64,000 nucleotides of DNA from Doris montereyensis (GCA_037039925.1 JAXRKP010000837.1:1-64000), one strand, 5' to 3'. Positions 44,611-58,189 are shown, counted from the first letter of the stretch. Notes: a model not told the origin generated them from the letters alone. Numbers and translations are program-made.

Positions 44611-45104
44611 ACGTAATTGTACTCATTTCTCTCTATTCCTCTAACAGCGCATAATTATCCAGCCACTATTATAATGCACATACACACACACACACAAATA
44701 TATACTGCACTGTCTGTATGCCTGTCTGTCTTTCCCTCTACTAATATGCTGTATTAACATTCTTCAGACAGTCAAAAGACAATTTTCACTCTTCTTAAAA
44801 TTTCTTTGTAAAAAAGAGGGAAAAAAACGACAAAAGGAAACACACTAATGCCCTTCTGTTCTCCCCAACCATAATTCTCTCTACGTACACAAATGTAAAT
44901 TATTGTTATCATAATGAAAGGCTCTCTTGTCCATGATTGTCAAGCTACAAACAGATTGCTGACGTCATTCTTTGTGTGCACTACAAATCATCCTACTTAA
45001 GTAAAGACATTCTTTGAAGATAATTGAAAAGGATGATTTTCTGTTGTAAACCAGATAGGTCCGTCTCATTGCAATTTACCTCCTCTAATAATAAATGCAC
45101 TGTT

Positions 45105-45215
45105 CTTAAGGTGAATAATAATAAAGAGGAAACAGCAGGATGAAAGACATATCATGACAGGGTGAAAGGAAAGAAGTAGGACCTACCAGTAGCCCTCACC
45201 AACCGACCAACCACC
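45105..45215 (-). repeat. Dispersed repeat copy, degenerate start
   Basis: AGAGGAAACAGCAGGATGAA, then GGACCTACCAGTAGCCCTCA and CCAACCACC. The CCATATG end is eroded. Confidence 0.7.
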
Positions 45216-46256
45216 AAATTGAAAGCCAGGTGATGAGAAACCATAATGCAAAGACAGAAAAGGCTGAGTGTTTCCTGACTGCTAGTGCTACACCTTCTTA
45301 TCAAACATCACCTGACATGTTATCGCTATCAGCATAGGATTTCACATGAATATAGGTGTTATGACTTTAAAAGAAAATAAATGCTGATTATATTACTTTT
45401 GTAAACCATACTTTAACACATGTGATCACCATTCAGTATTAGTTAGTTTAGTACACCATAATTTAATACATGTTATCACATAGCTTGCTACATTGCATAA
45501 AAAATAAATGGAAAGAAATACTGATTTCTGTTTCAAAATATTAAAAAAACCCACAAATTTTCTCAGAAATAGTCATATTACTATCGTACTATACTACTTT
45601 TGATATCAATGACCCTATAGGAATCCTGTGTTATTCTCAAGGCTGACGATAGTTAATAATCAACCTGAGGAAAAAGTGTCTTACTAAAAATGACTGCTAG
45701 ATGATTACAACTTCAGATGACTGATCAAGCAATTATTAAGTAAACATTTCTTTTGATAAGCACATGTTATTACGATAAAGTCTTTACAGCATCTGATTAA
45801 TACTGTAAAATCAAAAGTTTATAAAAAGAGTCACAACAAACAATTACAAAAATACACTTCTTTCATGCGACTTCTATACAAATAAATAAACTGTAACATA
45901 TAACAAATATAAGGTATGAATTAGTTAAAATAGATTCAAGCACCTCAACAACACATGGCGTGTACAATCTATTGCATGTGTTGGGTCCCATTACAAACAG
46001 ATTACAAACTCTTACAACTCACAGTGCAAAACATTGTTCTTAAAAAAGCAACAAATAAAAACAAATCAAAACATGAGTTGTTGGTTTTCCATTTTCCCAA
46101 TCAAATCTATTCATTCCCTTTTTTCCTTTCATTGCTCATAAACTTATCAATTTCACCTACTAAATGCCATCACAATTTTTACTTATTTCTTTCTTTTTAT
46201 CCATAATGAAAAGGGATTTCCTAAGATCACATACATCTCTGTATACATTGTTTATG
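45216..46256 (-). other. Gene 2: likely 3' untranslated region of exon B and intron
   Basis: No coding features. The stop of exon B is at its right edge. Confidence 0.45.
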
Positions 46257-47210
46257 TTATCTTTCATCTGGCAACAGGCCTTGTTGGTACATGCCATAAG
46301 CAACTTGTGGAATAACAAAACTAGTGTTTGTTGCAGCATAGACAGAATTGGTCATAGAAACATTGGAAGAGTTTGCAGAATTCATTCCTGGCAGGGCTAG
46401 GGATTGTTGGCCCATGGGATCTGAAAAACTTGGAGGATAAGTGTCACTGAAAGAGTAAGACTGACTGGCATTATGAATTAAAGTGAGATTTCTACCACTG
46501 GCGCCATCTGTTCCCTTTTCCTCTCTAGTCTCAAAGGACTGGTAGGGCCCATTGTACACAACCCTCTGACTAGGCTCAGCAGCCATTAGCACTTCTTTTT
46601 TCTCCTCTTTCCTCGACAAACCTGAGTTTGTCCCTTTTGCAACAGCTTTATTAGACTGATTAGAATGTATGCGCTGCTTCATTTGAACTTGGGGAGATCT
46701 GTTAGACGTTGATTTAGGGGTAGAGGTGATAGATTTGCACATTTTTTCATGGGTAATGAGTGACTTGGAATGTCCGTAGCTCTTTCCACACCTTTTACAT
46801 TTAAAAGGACGAATTCCTAAATGCATATTCATGTGTCCCTCTAGGTTGGCTTTGTTATGAAAGGCCTGACCACACAGCTGACACAATGTCTTTGAATCGG
46901 GTTTGTGTTTGGCTTTGGTGTGACTCAGCAGCCCAGAGCTACTGAGGAACATCATGTCACAGAATTTACAACCAAAGGTTTTGTGCGAGTGGACCAACTT
47001 TAGATGCTGTCTCATCTCTGGCTTGTTGGACAGTTTCTCTCCGCATGTCAGACATATCATACAGCAAGCGGGGGATGTGCAGCTTTTCCTATGTAGAGTC
47101 AAATCCTCGTATTGTGTCAAAATCACAGAGCAATACGAACATTCATAGGCGGCAAACTTGCCAATAAGCTCAGAGGCACCACGTTTCCCTCCTGATGGTT
47201 TGCTCCCCCA
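46257..47210 (-). CDS. Gene 2 alternative 3' exon B: five zinc fingers and a Ser-rich tail
   Basis: The only terminal exon with a long tail. Fingers: CSYCSVILTQYEDLTLH ending in C, CLTCGEKLSNKPEMRQH, CKFCDMMFLSSSGLLSH, CQLCGQAFHNKANLEGH, and CKRCGKSYGHSKSLITHEK ending in C. About 160 residues follow, rich in Ser, Thr, Asn and Gln (for example STPKSTSNRSPQVQ and PGMNSANSSNVSM). The minus-strand acceptor is ambiguous. CAAG/TGGGG at 47210 gives phase 0, matching the common exon. CGCCAG/GCAGC at 47218 looks stronger but gives another phase. The open frame extends upstream to 47246 only by chance. Confidence 0.85.
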   Translation of the reverse strand, partial: WGSKPSGGKRGASELIGKFAAYECSYCSVILTQYEDLTLHRKSCTSPACCMICLTCGEKLSNKPEMRQHLKLVHSHKTFGCKFCDMMFLSSSGLLSHTKAKHKPDSKTLCQLCGQAFHNKANLEGHMNMHLGIRPFKCKRCGKSYGHSKSLITHEKMCKSITSTPKSTSNRSPQVQMKQRIHSNQSNKAVAKGTNSGLSRKEEKKEVLMAAEPSQRVVYNGPYQSFETREEKGTDGASGRNLTLIHNASQSYSFSDTYPPSFSDPMGQQSLALPGMNSANSSNVSMTNSVYAATNTSFVIPQVAYGMYQQGLLPDER

Positions 47211-48811
47211 CTTGCTGCCTGGCGGAAGAGAACAGAAAATGCCCATGTACTGGCCGTGGCAGCATCAATGAGAAGCAATCATCAAGAACACACATGCTAA
47301 CGTCATAACTCATACACCTCGTCAATTCAGCTCTTTGGGCTCATTAGATAAGACAAAGGCCTAAATAAAGACTTATTTTCTGAATGCTTTATCAAAGGTG
47401 TAAGTTCCTCAAAGCTACTTCTGAAACAGGGTCAAATACAACTCCAGTGTCTTTTCCATTCACACATGACATAAATGGATCAAGAGCTGCAGCATTCCCA
47501 GTCAAAAGAGATCTAAACAATCTTCTGCAGCAGTGACAGCAATCTTGCATTACCTACATATCTACCTGAACATTTAAAATTACGACGGTCATCACTTGTT
47601 TTTTGTTTCCAATCCATTTAATTGTTTAAACATTCTACAGAAAACTAAAGACGTGATACATTTCCAGTGCCAAAAGATACTTTGGAATGCAATTTTACTG
47701 GTTTTTGATATGATGAATGATTTGACATTCACGTACAAGTTCATATGGCTCAAGCTGGCGGGGTTCTAACTATTTGGTGTTTAATACAACAAGCAACACA
47801 TGTTTCATAGGGAATTTGATGACAACTAGACTTACAAATCATGCACAAGCTTAGAATGAAAAGGGAACAATTAAAAAAAGTACACCTTAAAATCAATATT
47901 AAGATACATCATGTCACTGATATCCTAATAAATCCACAATCAAACATTTCATCAGCAAAATTATAAACATAATATGAGCAATCTGTGCCTGAAGTAGAGT
48001 GTTACGAAAACAGGAAAATGTTCTTTGTTAAAACAAGGGGAACAATGAAGAGGAGGAAAATATAAGAAACAGAAGAAATAGTTTTTAAAAGCTAAATGGA
48101 AAGCCTGTCTTTCCTTCTTTCAATAAAATTAGAGGGAGGTAGCCAATGTCTACAGTGGACTGAGAATGAGGATCTTCAACAAACTCTCTTGTTTCCAGGA
48201 GGCAGTGTAAATGAAAAAGGATGAAAAACGCTTTCAATCTTTAGTTTCCTTGAAAAACATGAAACAAGTCACAAACATGATGTCTATGGGAATAAGCTAG
48301 TCTTTATCGCTGGTATAGAGCAATAATGTTGTATCTCCAAATCATGAGCTTTGAGAAAAATGGCTTCATAGTTTCTCATCAAGCTCTCATAGTCATAGAG
48401 TTACAACATGGTTAACTGCTGAAAGTGTTAATCTTTGTTGACTTGTGGGACATGGAACAAATTGATACACACATTTGATTCTGCTTTCATCATTACACTA
48501 ACTAGCAGCCTATTCATTGATGCTAGTTTGTCTGTTCCAAGTTTTTAATTTTCCACAGGGTTGAGAGAAATGGCAGAACGTTTTCTTAAGGTTGAGGTTC
48601 AGGTCTGATAACTGAAAATATTTATGTTGATAGAGTAATTTTCCAAGCATTTATACAGTGCCCATGTCCAACCTTGATATATTTTGTATTTTTTCTAATA
48701 GTTTGTAGATTTTATGGTCTTGTATAAAATTCTATTGTGATTACGCGATGGGCATTACTTCCATTATAGAATGATTATTCGATTGTCAATCAATCTGGAG
48801 ATAAAACAATT
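47211..48811 (-). other. Gene 2 intron sequence
   Basis: Nothing recognised. Confidence 0.5.
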
Positions 48812-49050
48812 GAAGGGGTTAGTTCAATCGTGTGCCTTTGTCCACTTTTGGGAAAAACAAGCCAGAGAGATAATCCTAGGGAATAAATGGAAATCATGCT
48901 TCCTGAAAAGTGTGAAAATGATGATGAAAATACATCACATTTACAACCGTTTGAAATTTGAAATTCCCAAAGCCAACAGTGCTAAAGTCTTTGGCATTTT
49001 TCTTTAAATGACGTAATCGTGACTTAGGCACACTATTGAAATGGTCCTTC
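48812..49050. mobile_element. MITE copy 2, 239 bp
   Basis: GAAGGGGTTAGTTCAATCGT at the left and, on the minus strand, GAAGGACCATTTCAATAGTG at the right. The interior shares AGAGATAATCCTAGGGAATA and TTCCTGAAAAGTGTGAA with copy 1. It lies in the intron between exons B and C. Confidence 0.9.
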
Positions 49051-49841
49051 AATTTTGCACTATCCCAGCGATATCAACATGTATCTACCTCCTAAACGAT
49101 TTATGTTTTCAGACTCACACACTACCAAATATTTAGTCAGGTTAAAAATAATTCATTAGTTGACACTATATCCTATATTGGATAAATTTTCACATGGCAA
49201 ACTTGAACTATTAGCAGAAACAAGGTCAAAACAATTCTAGAAAATCTTTTTGTCGATCAAGCTTGGATTTTCACTGTTGCGCCTGACAATATGCTCAAAC
49301 TTATTGACCTTTTCCAGAGATTCTTTTGAATTCTCTTAAATCTGTAGCGAAATTCAGTTTAGAGCAGTCATACTGGAGGAATGTATGGATTGCTCATGAC
49401 AGCCAACACGATTTACAATACAATATATATATACATCAAACAACAACAAAGATGATGATGATGATGATGACAATGATGATATAATCTTGATGATGATATT
49501 ATATTATTGTGTACTGTCTACACGATGAAAACATAGACAAGTAGCTAAAAGCTAATGTAAGCTAAAAACAGTCATATAACACTTACAATAATGAACCTTG
49601 GGAGATTTTGCCACTGATTTTCATCAATGAAACTTTTTCATAATTCATAGGCAACTAAACAACTAAATTTACAAAAGTATTGTTTGAATAATAAAAGCAT
49701 TGTCCAATGAGTATTTATGAAGGAATTGATTATCAAACAAACCAATTATTGTATTAAAAAGAAATACACACAGCTCAGAATTTTCCCCTGGAATTTTTGT
49801 TTTTTTCTTTCTTGAAATTCTTTTTTTGTTTACGTAGTGTG
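49051..49841 (-). other. Gene 2 intron sequence
   Basis: A short GAT repeat at about 49451-49478. Otherwise nothing recognised. Confidence 0.5.
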
Positions 49842-50351
49842 TCAAGAAAATGCCCGAGAGCACATTTTCTCATGAGCACATTTAGACTGCCGATAGGCAA
49901 ATGGCTTGCCACAAAATTGACAAGAATAAGGTTTGCATCCTGCGTGCATGTTCATGTGCCCAGTGTAATTGATCTTGCAATGAAAAGTCTTGTTACATAT
50001 TTCACAGACGTATTTTGGATGGTGCTCTCTTTTGATGTGGTTGTTAAGGGCACCTTGACTTGGGCAGAGCAAATCACAGTACGGACATGGCATGAATTTA
50101 TGGACATTCTTTCTGTGTTCTTTCCATTGAGCTTGATCTGGGAAGCTTTCATTGCAGGTAGAACATTGGAACATAGGCTTGCAAAAAGGAAAGTGGTCTC
50201 TCAAGCTTTTTTCATCAGGAAACTTGTATTTACAATTGGTACACCATAAATCATCTCTCTGGGGGTAGGGATGTGTCCAAACTTGGGCAGACTGAGTAAT
50301 ACTAGAGGATGCATGAGGAAGCCTTGAGGCACTGCCTGACACCTCGAAGAC
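49842..50351 (-). CDS. Gene 2 alternative 3' exon C: five zinc fingers
   Basis: Minus-strand acceptor TACCATTCAG, then VFEVSGSASRLPHASSS in phase 0. Exon A also opens with VF. Fingers: CTNCKYKFPDEKSLRDH ending in C, CSTCNESFPDQAQWKEH, CPYCDLLCPSQGALNNH, CEICNKTFHCKINYTGH with MNMHAGCKPY, and CQFCGKPFAYRQSKCAHEK ending in C. Only five residues or so follow the last finger before the stop at 49842. The finger arrangement and the linker G-H-M-N-M-H are shared with exons A and B. Confidence 0.9.
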   Translation of the reverse strand, partial: VFEVSGSASRLPHASSSITQSAQVWTHPYPQRDDLWCTNCKYKFPDEKSLRDHFPFCKPMFQCSTCNESFPDQAQWKEHRKNVHKFMPCPYCDLLCPSQGALNNHIKREHHPKYVCEICNKTFHCKINYTGHMNMHAGCKPYSCQFCGKPFAYRQSKCAHEKMCSRAFS

Positions 50352-51578
50352 CTGAATGGTAATGGACAAGGCACACACATAAACATTGCGGATAGGATAG
50401 TAGAACAATCGAAATGGCTTTACTATCACTTCATTGTATATTTTATCTCATTTAGTGGTACAATGAAAACATCAATAAAAGCTTCATAGTACAATCAAAA
50501 CATTGCCCAAGTTAAATGCTACCCTCAAAACAATCAAATTTTACATTATTTGACGGAAGGAAAATGACACAAGACTAAGGGGATGCAGTCATATTTTTTT
50601 TTTAAATCTCTCGAATGAAAGTTAACACTCACATGAGAATTGCCACTTTTAACGACAAATTTCAACTATTAATATGAAAAACTAAGTTCATACAGAGACA
50701 GAGACTAAATGTTTGTTGAAGTCATTGACATATTTTTTAAATTGAAAATGGGTATTTCTCTGAGTGCTTCGGGAACAATGCCATTGTATTGATTGTAGTC
50801 TTAAGCAGTTATTGTCATATAAGTAAGAGGAGAATAATAATCATATTAAAAATAAGAATAAATTTACTAACAAATTATCATGGCAAGAAAAAATCCTTCT
50901 AAACACTAGGTTGTTCTAAAATATATGACAATCAAATGTTAAAAAGACACCCAAATATAAAGATAATGGAATCACTACTCAAGAGGGATTCTAAAGTATA
51001 ATATCTTCAGATAAGCTTTACAGGAAATGGTGTCTCCCCCCTCCCCCCCCAAGGAAGATTCCATTCCACACATTTGTACATTTGTTATTGCTTTGACAAT
51101 GCCATAGGAATTGTGATCATGTTATATTTTCACATGACAATTTATGCTATGATCTAAAAAAAAAAAAAAGTCTTGTTAGATGATATGCATGAAAAACAAA
51201 AACCTTAGATAATGGGGAGACTACCATTAATGCTTTAAAAAAAATTAAAGTACATATGAAACAAACTTTTACCAACAGAAAGACAATAAACTGATTTTAA
51301 GATGGGAAGGTGTGATACTTTCTAGAGCTTGCGTTTTACTAATGATTTCAACCTTTTGAAATTTTCAAAACTTTACAGAGGACAGTTTAAAAATATATAA
51401 AATGTACAAAATATACACATTATCCTGTACTAGGCATGTTTTTAATGAAAAGACAAACTCAATTGTGTTCTTTTCATCACAAAAACTATATAAATTTCTA
51501 TGTTATTGTAAATTTATAAAGGAGACTAAAAAAGACTTTCTTGTCTCCCAACACCTCAATATGCCAATCCATTATTTA
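50352..51578 (-). other. Gene 2 intron sequence
   Basis: AT-rich; nothing recognised. Confidence 0.5.
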
Positions 51579-51595
51579 CCCCCCCCCCCCCCCCC
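51579..51595. repeat. Poly-C run
   Basis: About 17 consecutive C, a place where run length is uncertain in any assembly. Confidence 0.9.
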
Positions 51596-51717
51596 TACCG
51601 TTATTGGGAATACAGATTGAATATGACTGAAACCAAGCAGGAACTGTTATTTACTTACTACCCGTCCCTTTCTCTCACCTCCAGCCATGCACACACACAT
51701 ACGCTCTGCTCTCTGCC

Positions 51718-52057
<340 letters not shown>

Positions 52058-52530
52058 AACTTTAAACTAAAAGCATAGTTACGATCAGGCCTTTCACATT
52101 TGAATGAAAAAATGTTTTCTGTATACAGCATACAACAAACTTGTAAAGGTGACATTGAAACGTGATATGAAGATAATGAAAGAATAAAGGAACAAAAACA
52201 GAGATGGATAATTGTTAACCAGGACTAATCAGTGCACATTTCTCAAATAATTATCTGTGAAAGGATTATATCATTTGTTATATTCAAGAGCAGCATAACA
52301 AATGAAATTTATCTTAATACAAATCAAATAACAACTTTAAGATTGACAAAACTACAAAGCAATGCAAACAATATTAAATGCAAATAATTTTTCTCCATCC
52401 TGCACGTCTATACTAGACAGTCAAAGGGTCGACCATAGCCAAAACACTCTCATTCACAGAAACTACATAGTTAAAGTATTATGGTTTTTCCTCTTTTATC
52501 TATCGACAGCAAATGTTGTGAACTAAAGCA

Positions 52531-53067
52531 TTAGTCTGCTTGATATTGTCCCTGGTCTAAATACGGTCGAGATGGACAGAGTTTTTCATGGGCTTTCAGA
52601 GACTGTTTGTATGAAAAGGATTTAGTACAGAAGCTGCAGATATGAGGTTTAACTCCATTGTGCTGATTCAAGTGTCCGTCCAAATTGATTTTGCTGTACA
52701 TTATTTTTCCACACAGTGGGCAAGACAAGGTCGGGCGGTCCATGTGCTTGACCTGTTTATGTAGCCGCAGTCCTGAATGGGTCTTGAAATTAGCAGGGCA
52801 AAGGCTGCAAGCATATTTCAGTCCAAAATGCGTTTTCAAATGCTGATTGATGAAAGATAAGTTGTCAGTGCTAAAATGACATATCTTGCACTGGAAATTG
52901 ACCATAGGATTTTCACAATATCCGGTATGGTGAAGATAGTCTTGATGGTTGGCAAATATTACTTTGCAGTGGAAGCAGGTACAGGAAAAGTTAGCTGTAG
53001 GCACCCGTGGCTCATTAAGTGGCCCAGACATATATTCATCCATCATCATGTTGCTTGCTCCCCTCAT
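52531..53067 (-). CDS. Gene 2 alternative 3' exon D: five zinc fingers
   Basis: Minus-strand acceptor CTAACTCTTCAG, then MRGASNMMMDEYMSGPL in phase 0. Fingers: CFHCKVIFANHQDYLHH ending in C, CKICHFSTDNLSFINQH, CSLCPANFKTHSGLRLH, CPLCGKIMYSKINLDGH with LNQHNGVKPH, and CSFCTKSFSYKQSLKAHEK ending in C. A short tail rich in polar residues precedes the stop at 52531. This is the alternative end nearest the common exon. Confidence 0.9.
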   Translation of the reverse strand: MRGASNMMMDEYMSGPLNEPRVPTANFSCTCFHCKVIFANHQDYLHHTGYCENPMVNFQCKICHFSTDNLSFINQHLKTHFGLKYACSLCPANFKTHSGLRLHKQVKHMDRPTLSCPLCGKIMYSKINLDGHLNQHNGVKPHICSFCTKSFSYKQSLKAHEKLCPSRPYLDQGQYQAD

Positions 53068-53356
53068 CTGAAGAGTTAGAGAAATAGGAAGTCATATCAT
53101 GCCTTCGTCTAAAAAAAGCCTTCATCAAGCACAACAAAGTGTCTTCAAGTTGAATTTTCGTTAAAAATCGCAAACATGAGGTAGTGCTTGAAGAAATACT
53201 GTTCTCCAAACTGCCACTATCAACCACACTGCTAAGTCAATAACACAATGTGAATAGAAAGAAGACCAGAACCCAATATTAATTTTATAGCAAATGGGTG
53301 ACATTAAGCAACACCACAAATCAACTTCACTCAATGAAGACCATGGATACATAATA

Positions 53357-54162
53357 CAGTAGCAGCCGTCTAAGAACATGCCACATAAAAGCAATCCGCC
53401 TACCGACACTCTACCTCAGGAAACAGGATTTTTCCAATAGAAATTAGCCCCTTAACAACGTGTCCGGGGCGGTTGATAACATAATTTTTAACATTAACAG
53501 ATACTTAACTCGTCAAAGTTGTCAAGACAGATGTCTTTTTTCCACAGGTTTGAAATATTAAGGAATTTCAATTGAAGCAGACTTGTAGATGATGAAGTCA
53601 CACCTCTCAGCTGTAAGAAACAGGTGTTGTTAATGAACCACCTCTACTTGCTAGACGGCATGGTGCCAAATTCAACCACCTGAGCCAAGCAAACAATGGA
53701 CATTGTCTGGCATAGGCCTATACGAGTTAGTCTTACTCTACCTGTCAGACAGTACCACCTCAAGAGTCAGGATGCTTTGTGTAGGCAAAACAAACAACAT
53801 TCTTAATTGCTAAACTTATATTACGAATACAATGGAGGTTAACAGATGTCAATTTGATCAAGATGTGTCCAACCAATGTGTATTGGTGAGTAAGGAAGCT
53901 TTCATTGATTTGTTGTATGCTTGTCAGTTAGAAATGGATGACCATTGGCTACATCAAGGTAAGCCCCTGCAAGGCTGACCTGTCCTTTGTTAAACTGATA
54001 GATGCTTATTTATGATTGACGGGTTGGGAAAGAATAAGATATAATCATGGTTATAGCCTTTCTTCGTGTGTTGACAATTACCGCCGCCTACTTGCCACAG
54101 TCTACCTACCAGCATGATTGTTTCAATCTTCCAGGGGACATGTTCTTAGACCACTACTACTG
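53357..54162. mobile_element. Non-autonomous pogo-like element, TA target duplication
   Basis: Left end CAGTAGCAGCCGTCTAAGAA then CATGCC. Right end on the minus strand CAGTAGTAGTGGTCTAAGAA then CATGTCC. TA is present at both outer edges. No transposase frame. Confidence 0.8.
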
Positions 54163-55299
54163 TATTAAAAAATGGTGCAATTAAATGTGATTTAACAGTA
54201 TTATCATTAAACAGTAACAGAGAGAGAATCGAAGAAAGATACTAGAAATGTTCACAGAAATGTTCATGGCTTTACACTAAAATTAACACCCCATCTGATC
54301 AAGCTGTGCATTTTCATGAACTGGCACAAACAAATACCCAACTTTTTTATACAATTTTAAGTCTTAAGATTTAACAACAGCAAATTCAATGTGACAAATG
54401 CAAACCATATCATTGTACTACATATATACACACGTAGAATTGTTTTTTAAATCTCCAGGACACCAATAAAAACAAAACTCTTTCACTGTCATGTAAATTG
54501 CATTGCATGATCAAATGCTTGAAAATAGTAGCAAATAGCATACCAAGATTTGATTATGAAATGAATTTGTACATTCCTTTCAACACTTGAAATGGGGTTT
54601 GTTTTTCAGAAAATGTGGAATGGAGTACCTCTCTAATGTTACTGAAACAAACAAAACTTTGGTTATTTTTTCAAATTTGAAATAAAACAAATACTTAAAT
54701 CTGAATGTGAAAACAGGCAAATCAATACATAACACTAATTTTCATGTACACTGTAGACATCTTTTCCATAAATTGTCACTGATCACAGCAGAAAATTTTA
54801 AGCGTCTGGCACAATAGTCAATGAATACAAGAATATACATGTACATAGTATGATTATAATCCAAACGAATAAATACATCAATGCAAATCCTAAAAAGTTA
54901 CCTATCTAAATATATTTGTTTTGAATGAATATACAAAATAAACAAAAAAGATGAATGAAGTTGGAAACAATCACACATATACACATTTTTTTAAACTAAA
55001 TAAAAATTATTTTCTTGATTAACACAGGAATGACAAACTACAACATATCAAAAGATGCTAACACTTGCACAGTAGTAACCACATAGAAGTCTGTTGGCTG
55101 TGCCAATTCCATCCCAGTAAATAATTCACAGGAAACCAGCTGTTATTTTTCATTGTATAAACCACATTTCTGAGAATCAGGTATCTAATATTTAGGGACA
55201 GTTTTTTTTATGACAGTGCTGTTCTTGAGGTTATGATTAAACAAAACAATTATGGGAAAAAACCACAACTGAAACATGTCAATTTGAAACGATTCTTTC
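54163..55299 (-). other. Gene 2 intron sequence
   Basis: Nothing recognised. Confidence 0.5.
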
Positions 55300-55430
55300 T
55301 CACATTTAACTCCCATTTCCCCACTCGACCTAGGTGTAAAATGGGTACAAGCACTAGCTTGGGAGTAAAAATATACGTCAGACAAGTGTCCTGTCCAGGA
55401 GGTGATTTTTATCACCTGTTCGGCTTCACA
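55300..55430 (+). repeat. SINE tail fragment
   Basis: TTCCCCACTCGACCTAGGTG then TAAAATGGGTAC, matching the minus-oriented SINE tail at 44440-44610. Confidence 0.5.
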
Positions 55431-55699
55431 CTATTGAAACTGGGAACTTTACTTTACTTGCTTTCTCACATCATCCTACAAAGAGGCATCACAGGAATTT
55501 CCATTTATTAAAACAATGTCGATCACTGTTTGAGGGAGTTTGATAGTTCAGTTAGCAGAGACAGTTTTAAAAACAGAATTAAGCACATCACTGTAATACC
55601 AAAATTGGATTAATATTTTTGGGTTAAAGTAAAATATGCACACTGACAGTAATAATCAAGAATTGAGTTAATCAGTTATTATGAAGAAGAAGAAGAAGA

Positions 55700-55930
55700 A
55701 GAAGAGTGTCCAACTGCCCAGAGTTCGATCCCGGTCCAAGCATTTGTTCTTCCAGCCCTCCAGTTAACTCAGCGGCAAAATGAGTGAGTAGCAACGTCAA
55801 TTCAGACTCAGCTAAAGTAAAGGCATCTTGGAAAACAGTGGCAAGCTACCACATCTTGTATGACCTGAACAATCAGGACTGCTCCTAATTACTTTACACT
55901 CAACGCCGAGAATAGGACAGGTTTTCTTTG
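55700..55930 (+). repeat. tRNA-derived SINE, same family as 3500-3770
   Basis: A B-box-like AGAGTTCGATCCCGGTCC followed by the shared body GGCAAGCTACCACATCTTG and AATCAGGACTGCTCC. Confidence 0.65.
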
Positions 55931-55998
55931 TCACTGCTTGTGAGAAAGTCTGCAACCACAGGCTTCACTGGAGAGATTACATCACAGAAGCCCCACTA

Positions 55999-56460
55999 AT
56001 CAGTGCGCCTGTGTTGTCACCAAAGCAAAATCAAGAGACCACATCACGCCAGATTTGAAAAACCTTCACTGGCTTCCAGTTCATTAATGCATCGAATTGA
56101 AGATCGCATGCACTGTATTCAACTCATTACATGGAACAGCACCTGAATATCTTGCTGAGCTATTACAATCCTACCATGCACCACATCCTCTGAGGTCAGA
56201 GAGTAAATTTCTCCTTAACACACCTATTCCAAACACAAAAATAGATAAGAAAGCCTTCTCATTCACTGGATCCAAAATCTGGAACTCTCTTCCAACCGCC
56301 ATCAAGAACAGCCAAGACATTTTTCCTTGAAGAAAATGTTGAAGACACATTTTTTTCAAGAGACATATTTGTGAACTTGTTGTCAATTAACTCAATTGTG
56401 GATTATTGACATTGTAAAACGCTTAAGGCATTTCTAAGAATAAGCACTATATAAATCATT
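55999..56460 (+). mobile_element. 3' end of a CR1/L2-like LINE
   Basis: The frame at 56097-56330 reads KIACTVFNSLHGTAPEYL, then ELLQSYHAPHPLRSES, AFSFTGSKIWNSLP and AIKNSQDI. This is the well-known C-terminal piece of reverse transcriptases of CR1/L2/Jockey-type LINEs (…HG-x-A-P-x-Y-L … LRS … WNSLP). The upstream part (CACGCCAGATTTGAAAAACC) is in a shifted frame. The 3' end AAGCACTATATAAATCATTA runs into an ATT repeat, the normal terminus of such elements. Confidence 0.85.
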
Positions 56461-56462
56461 AA

Positions 56463-56537
<75 letters not shown>
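56463..56537. repeat. (ATT)n tail of the LINE
   Basis: About 25 ATT triplets directly after the LINE 3' end. Confidence 0.97.
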
Positions 56538-56540
56538 CAT

Positions 56541-58189
56541 CATTATTATTAATGCCTTACATCTTACTTAAGAAGTGTGAATCATGTGCAATGGTACGAA
56601 GCAAGCTGACCACCTGTCAAATTATTCTTATCATTTGATGTCAGACTCAATATTGTAGTATGGAGAGAATGCAGCAAGTAAACATGAATGAGGGCAGAAA
56701 GTTGGATTTTTTTACAGAGTTGTGCTCTACAGTGATCCCATCAAAGTGGCATCCCTTTGGTCTTCTCCAAATAGAGAACGTGTCAAAAATACATTTCAAA
56801 GAACATATGCGCATGTGCATTTGTGACATAAATCAAAATGGTAAATTGCTCAACTAGTTTATGAAACCAATGAGATCAGTGAGTGATTTAGGCTGTAGGT
56901 CCACATAAGATAAACACTTATTATTTCCCCTCCTAGCTACAATGCAGAAACTACTGTATATAATACACAATACATGTGTAATTATTATAACAGACACTTT
57001 TAAAGTGCTATCAAATTCATTACCATTTCATTTTTAAGGATATTTGAGCTGTCCCTTAGACAATATAACAATATATCAAGACCTGATTTATATACATTTC
57101 AACAGCTTGCCTTTTAAACAATGCCTCTCAATTTCAATTGTATATCTTACTGAAAGGAATGATTACTGTATGATGCTTGTTTCACATAGGCATATCCATT
57201 GAATGCAGTAATTAAAATGTTATCTTCAAAGTTTGATTTTGTCTTGTACATAAAATACAGAGTACAAGATAAAAACATGACTTTAATGCATAGAGTATAA
57301 ACCTCCTAACATTATATTGAAGAATCCAAGTTTTCTAGTAAACAAAAGGGCAGTAGAGTACAGGTGTAATGAATATAAATATAACACTTCTGGGTTATTT
57401 CAATCAGATACTTTATCCATTTGTTATTCACATGAGAAGGCATAATCACAGCAAACGTTAAGTTTATTATCCCATTTTTCCCTCAGGCTTTGTTTGCAAA
57501 AGGAGGCTTCATAATGAAATGGACAGCAAGAAAGGATTCATAATAGACAAAAGGTGGCATTCTGCTAAATTAAAATGTTCATATTTCCCTCAGGAGGTTT
57601 TCCTGCTCAAAAAAGAACTCAATCAATGTTTCAAATTAAACATGAAAATCTTTCACCTGGCTAAGGTATCACAATTTCACAACCCTTTGACAAGCACCAT
57701 AATCAGCAAACTTTTAGTTCTAGAAATAATAACGCACAAATAGGAATCTCAAATGAAAGATGATACCTGCGAGGCAAACATTACTTCAAAACGAATTGCA
57801 GAGAAAATGTGTATAATCTAAAGACTGAATTTAATTCAAGTGGCAATTATCATTTACTGTAAACGGAAAAGTGTTAAAAACCACACATACTTAAATACAT
57901 GTACGTCCAAACATACATAAATATCAAAATTCTTGACTGACCAAATGTGTAGTAGAAATCACACCTAGCCTAACTAATGTGTCCAGGCATTTTATTTCAC
58001 CTTTCATCCCTAATGGCATTTCATTATAAATCCTATCATCAAGTTTAATTCAATGTGCATTGAATGTTGTCACTATTATTATATCATTATATCATAAATA
58101 GTAATGTATATTTTGATTGTCTCATTGTTATAACTTTACTGTTATCTTTAATTGTTACTGTACAAAGCCTCATAATATTATAATATTGA
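56541..58189 (-). other. Gene 2 intron sequence
   Basis: No exon or repeat family recognised. Confidence 0.5.
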
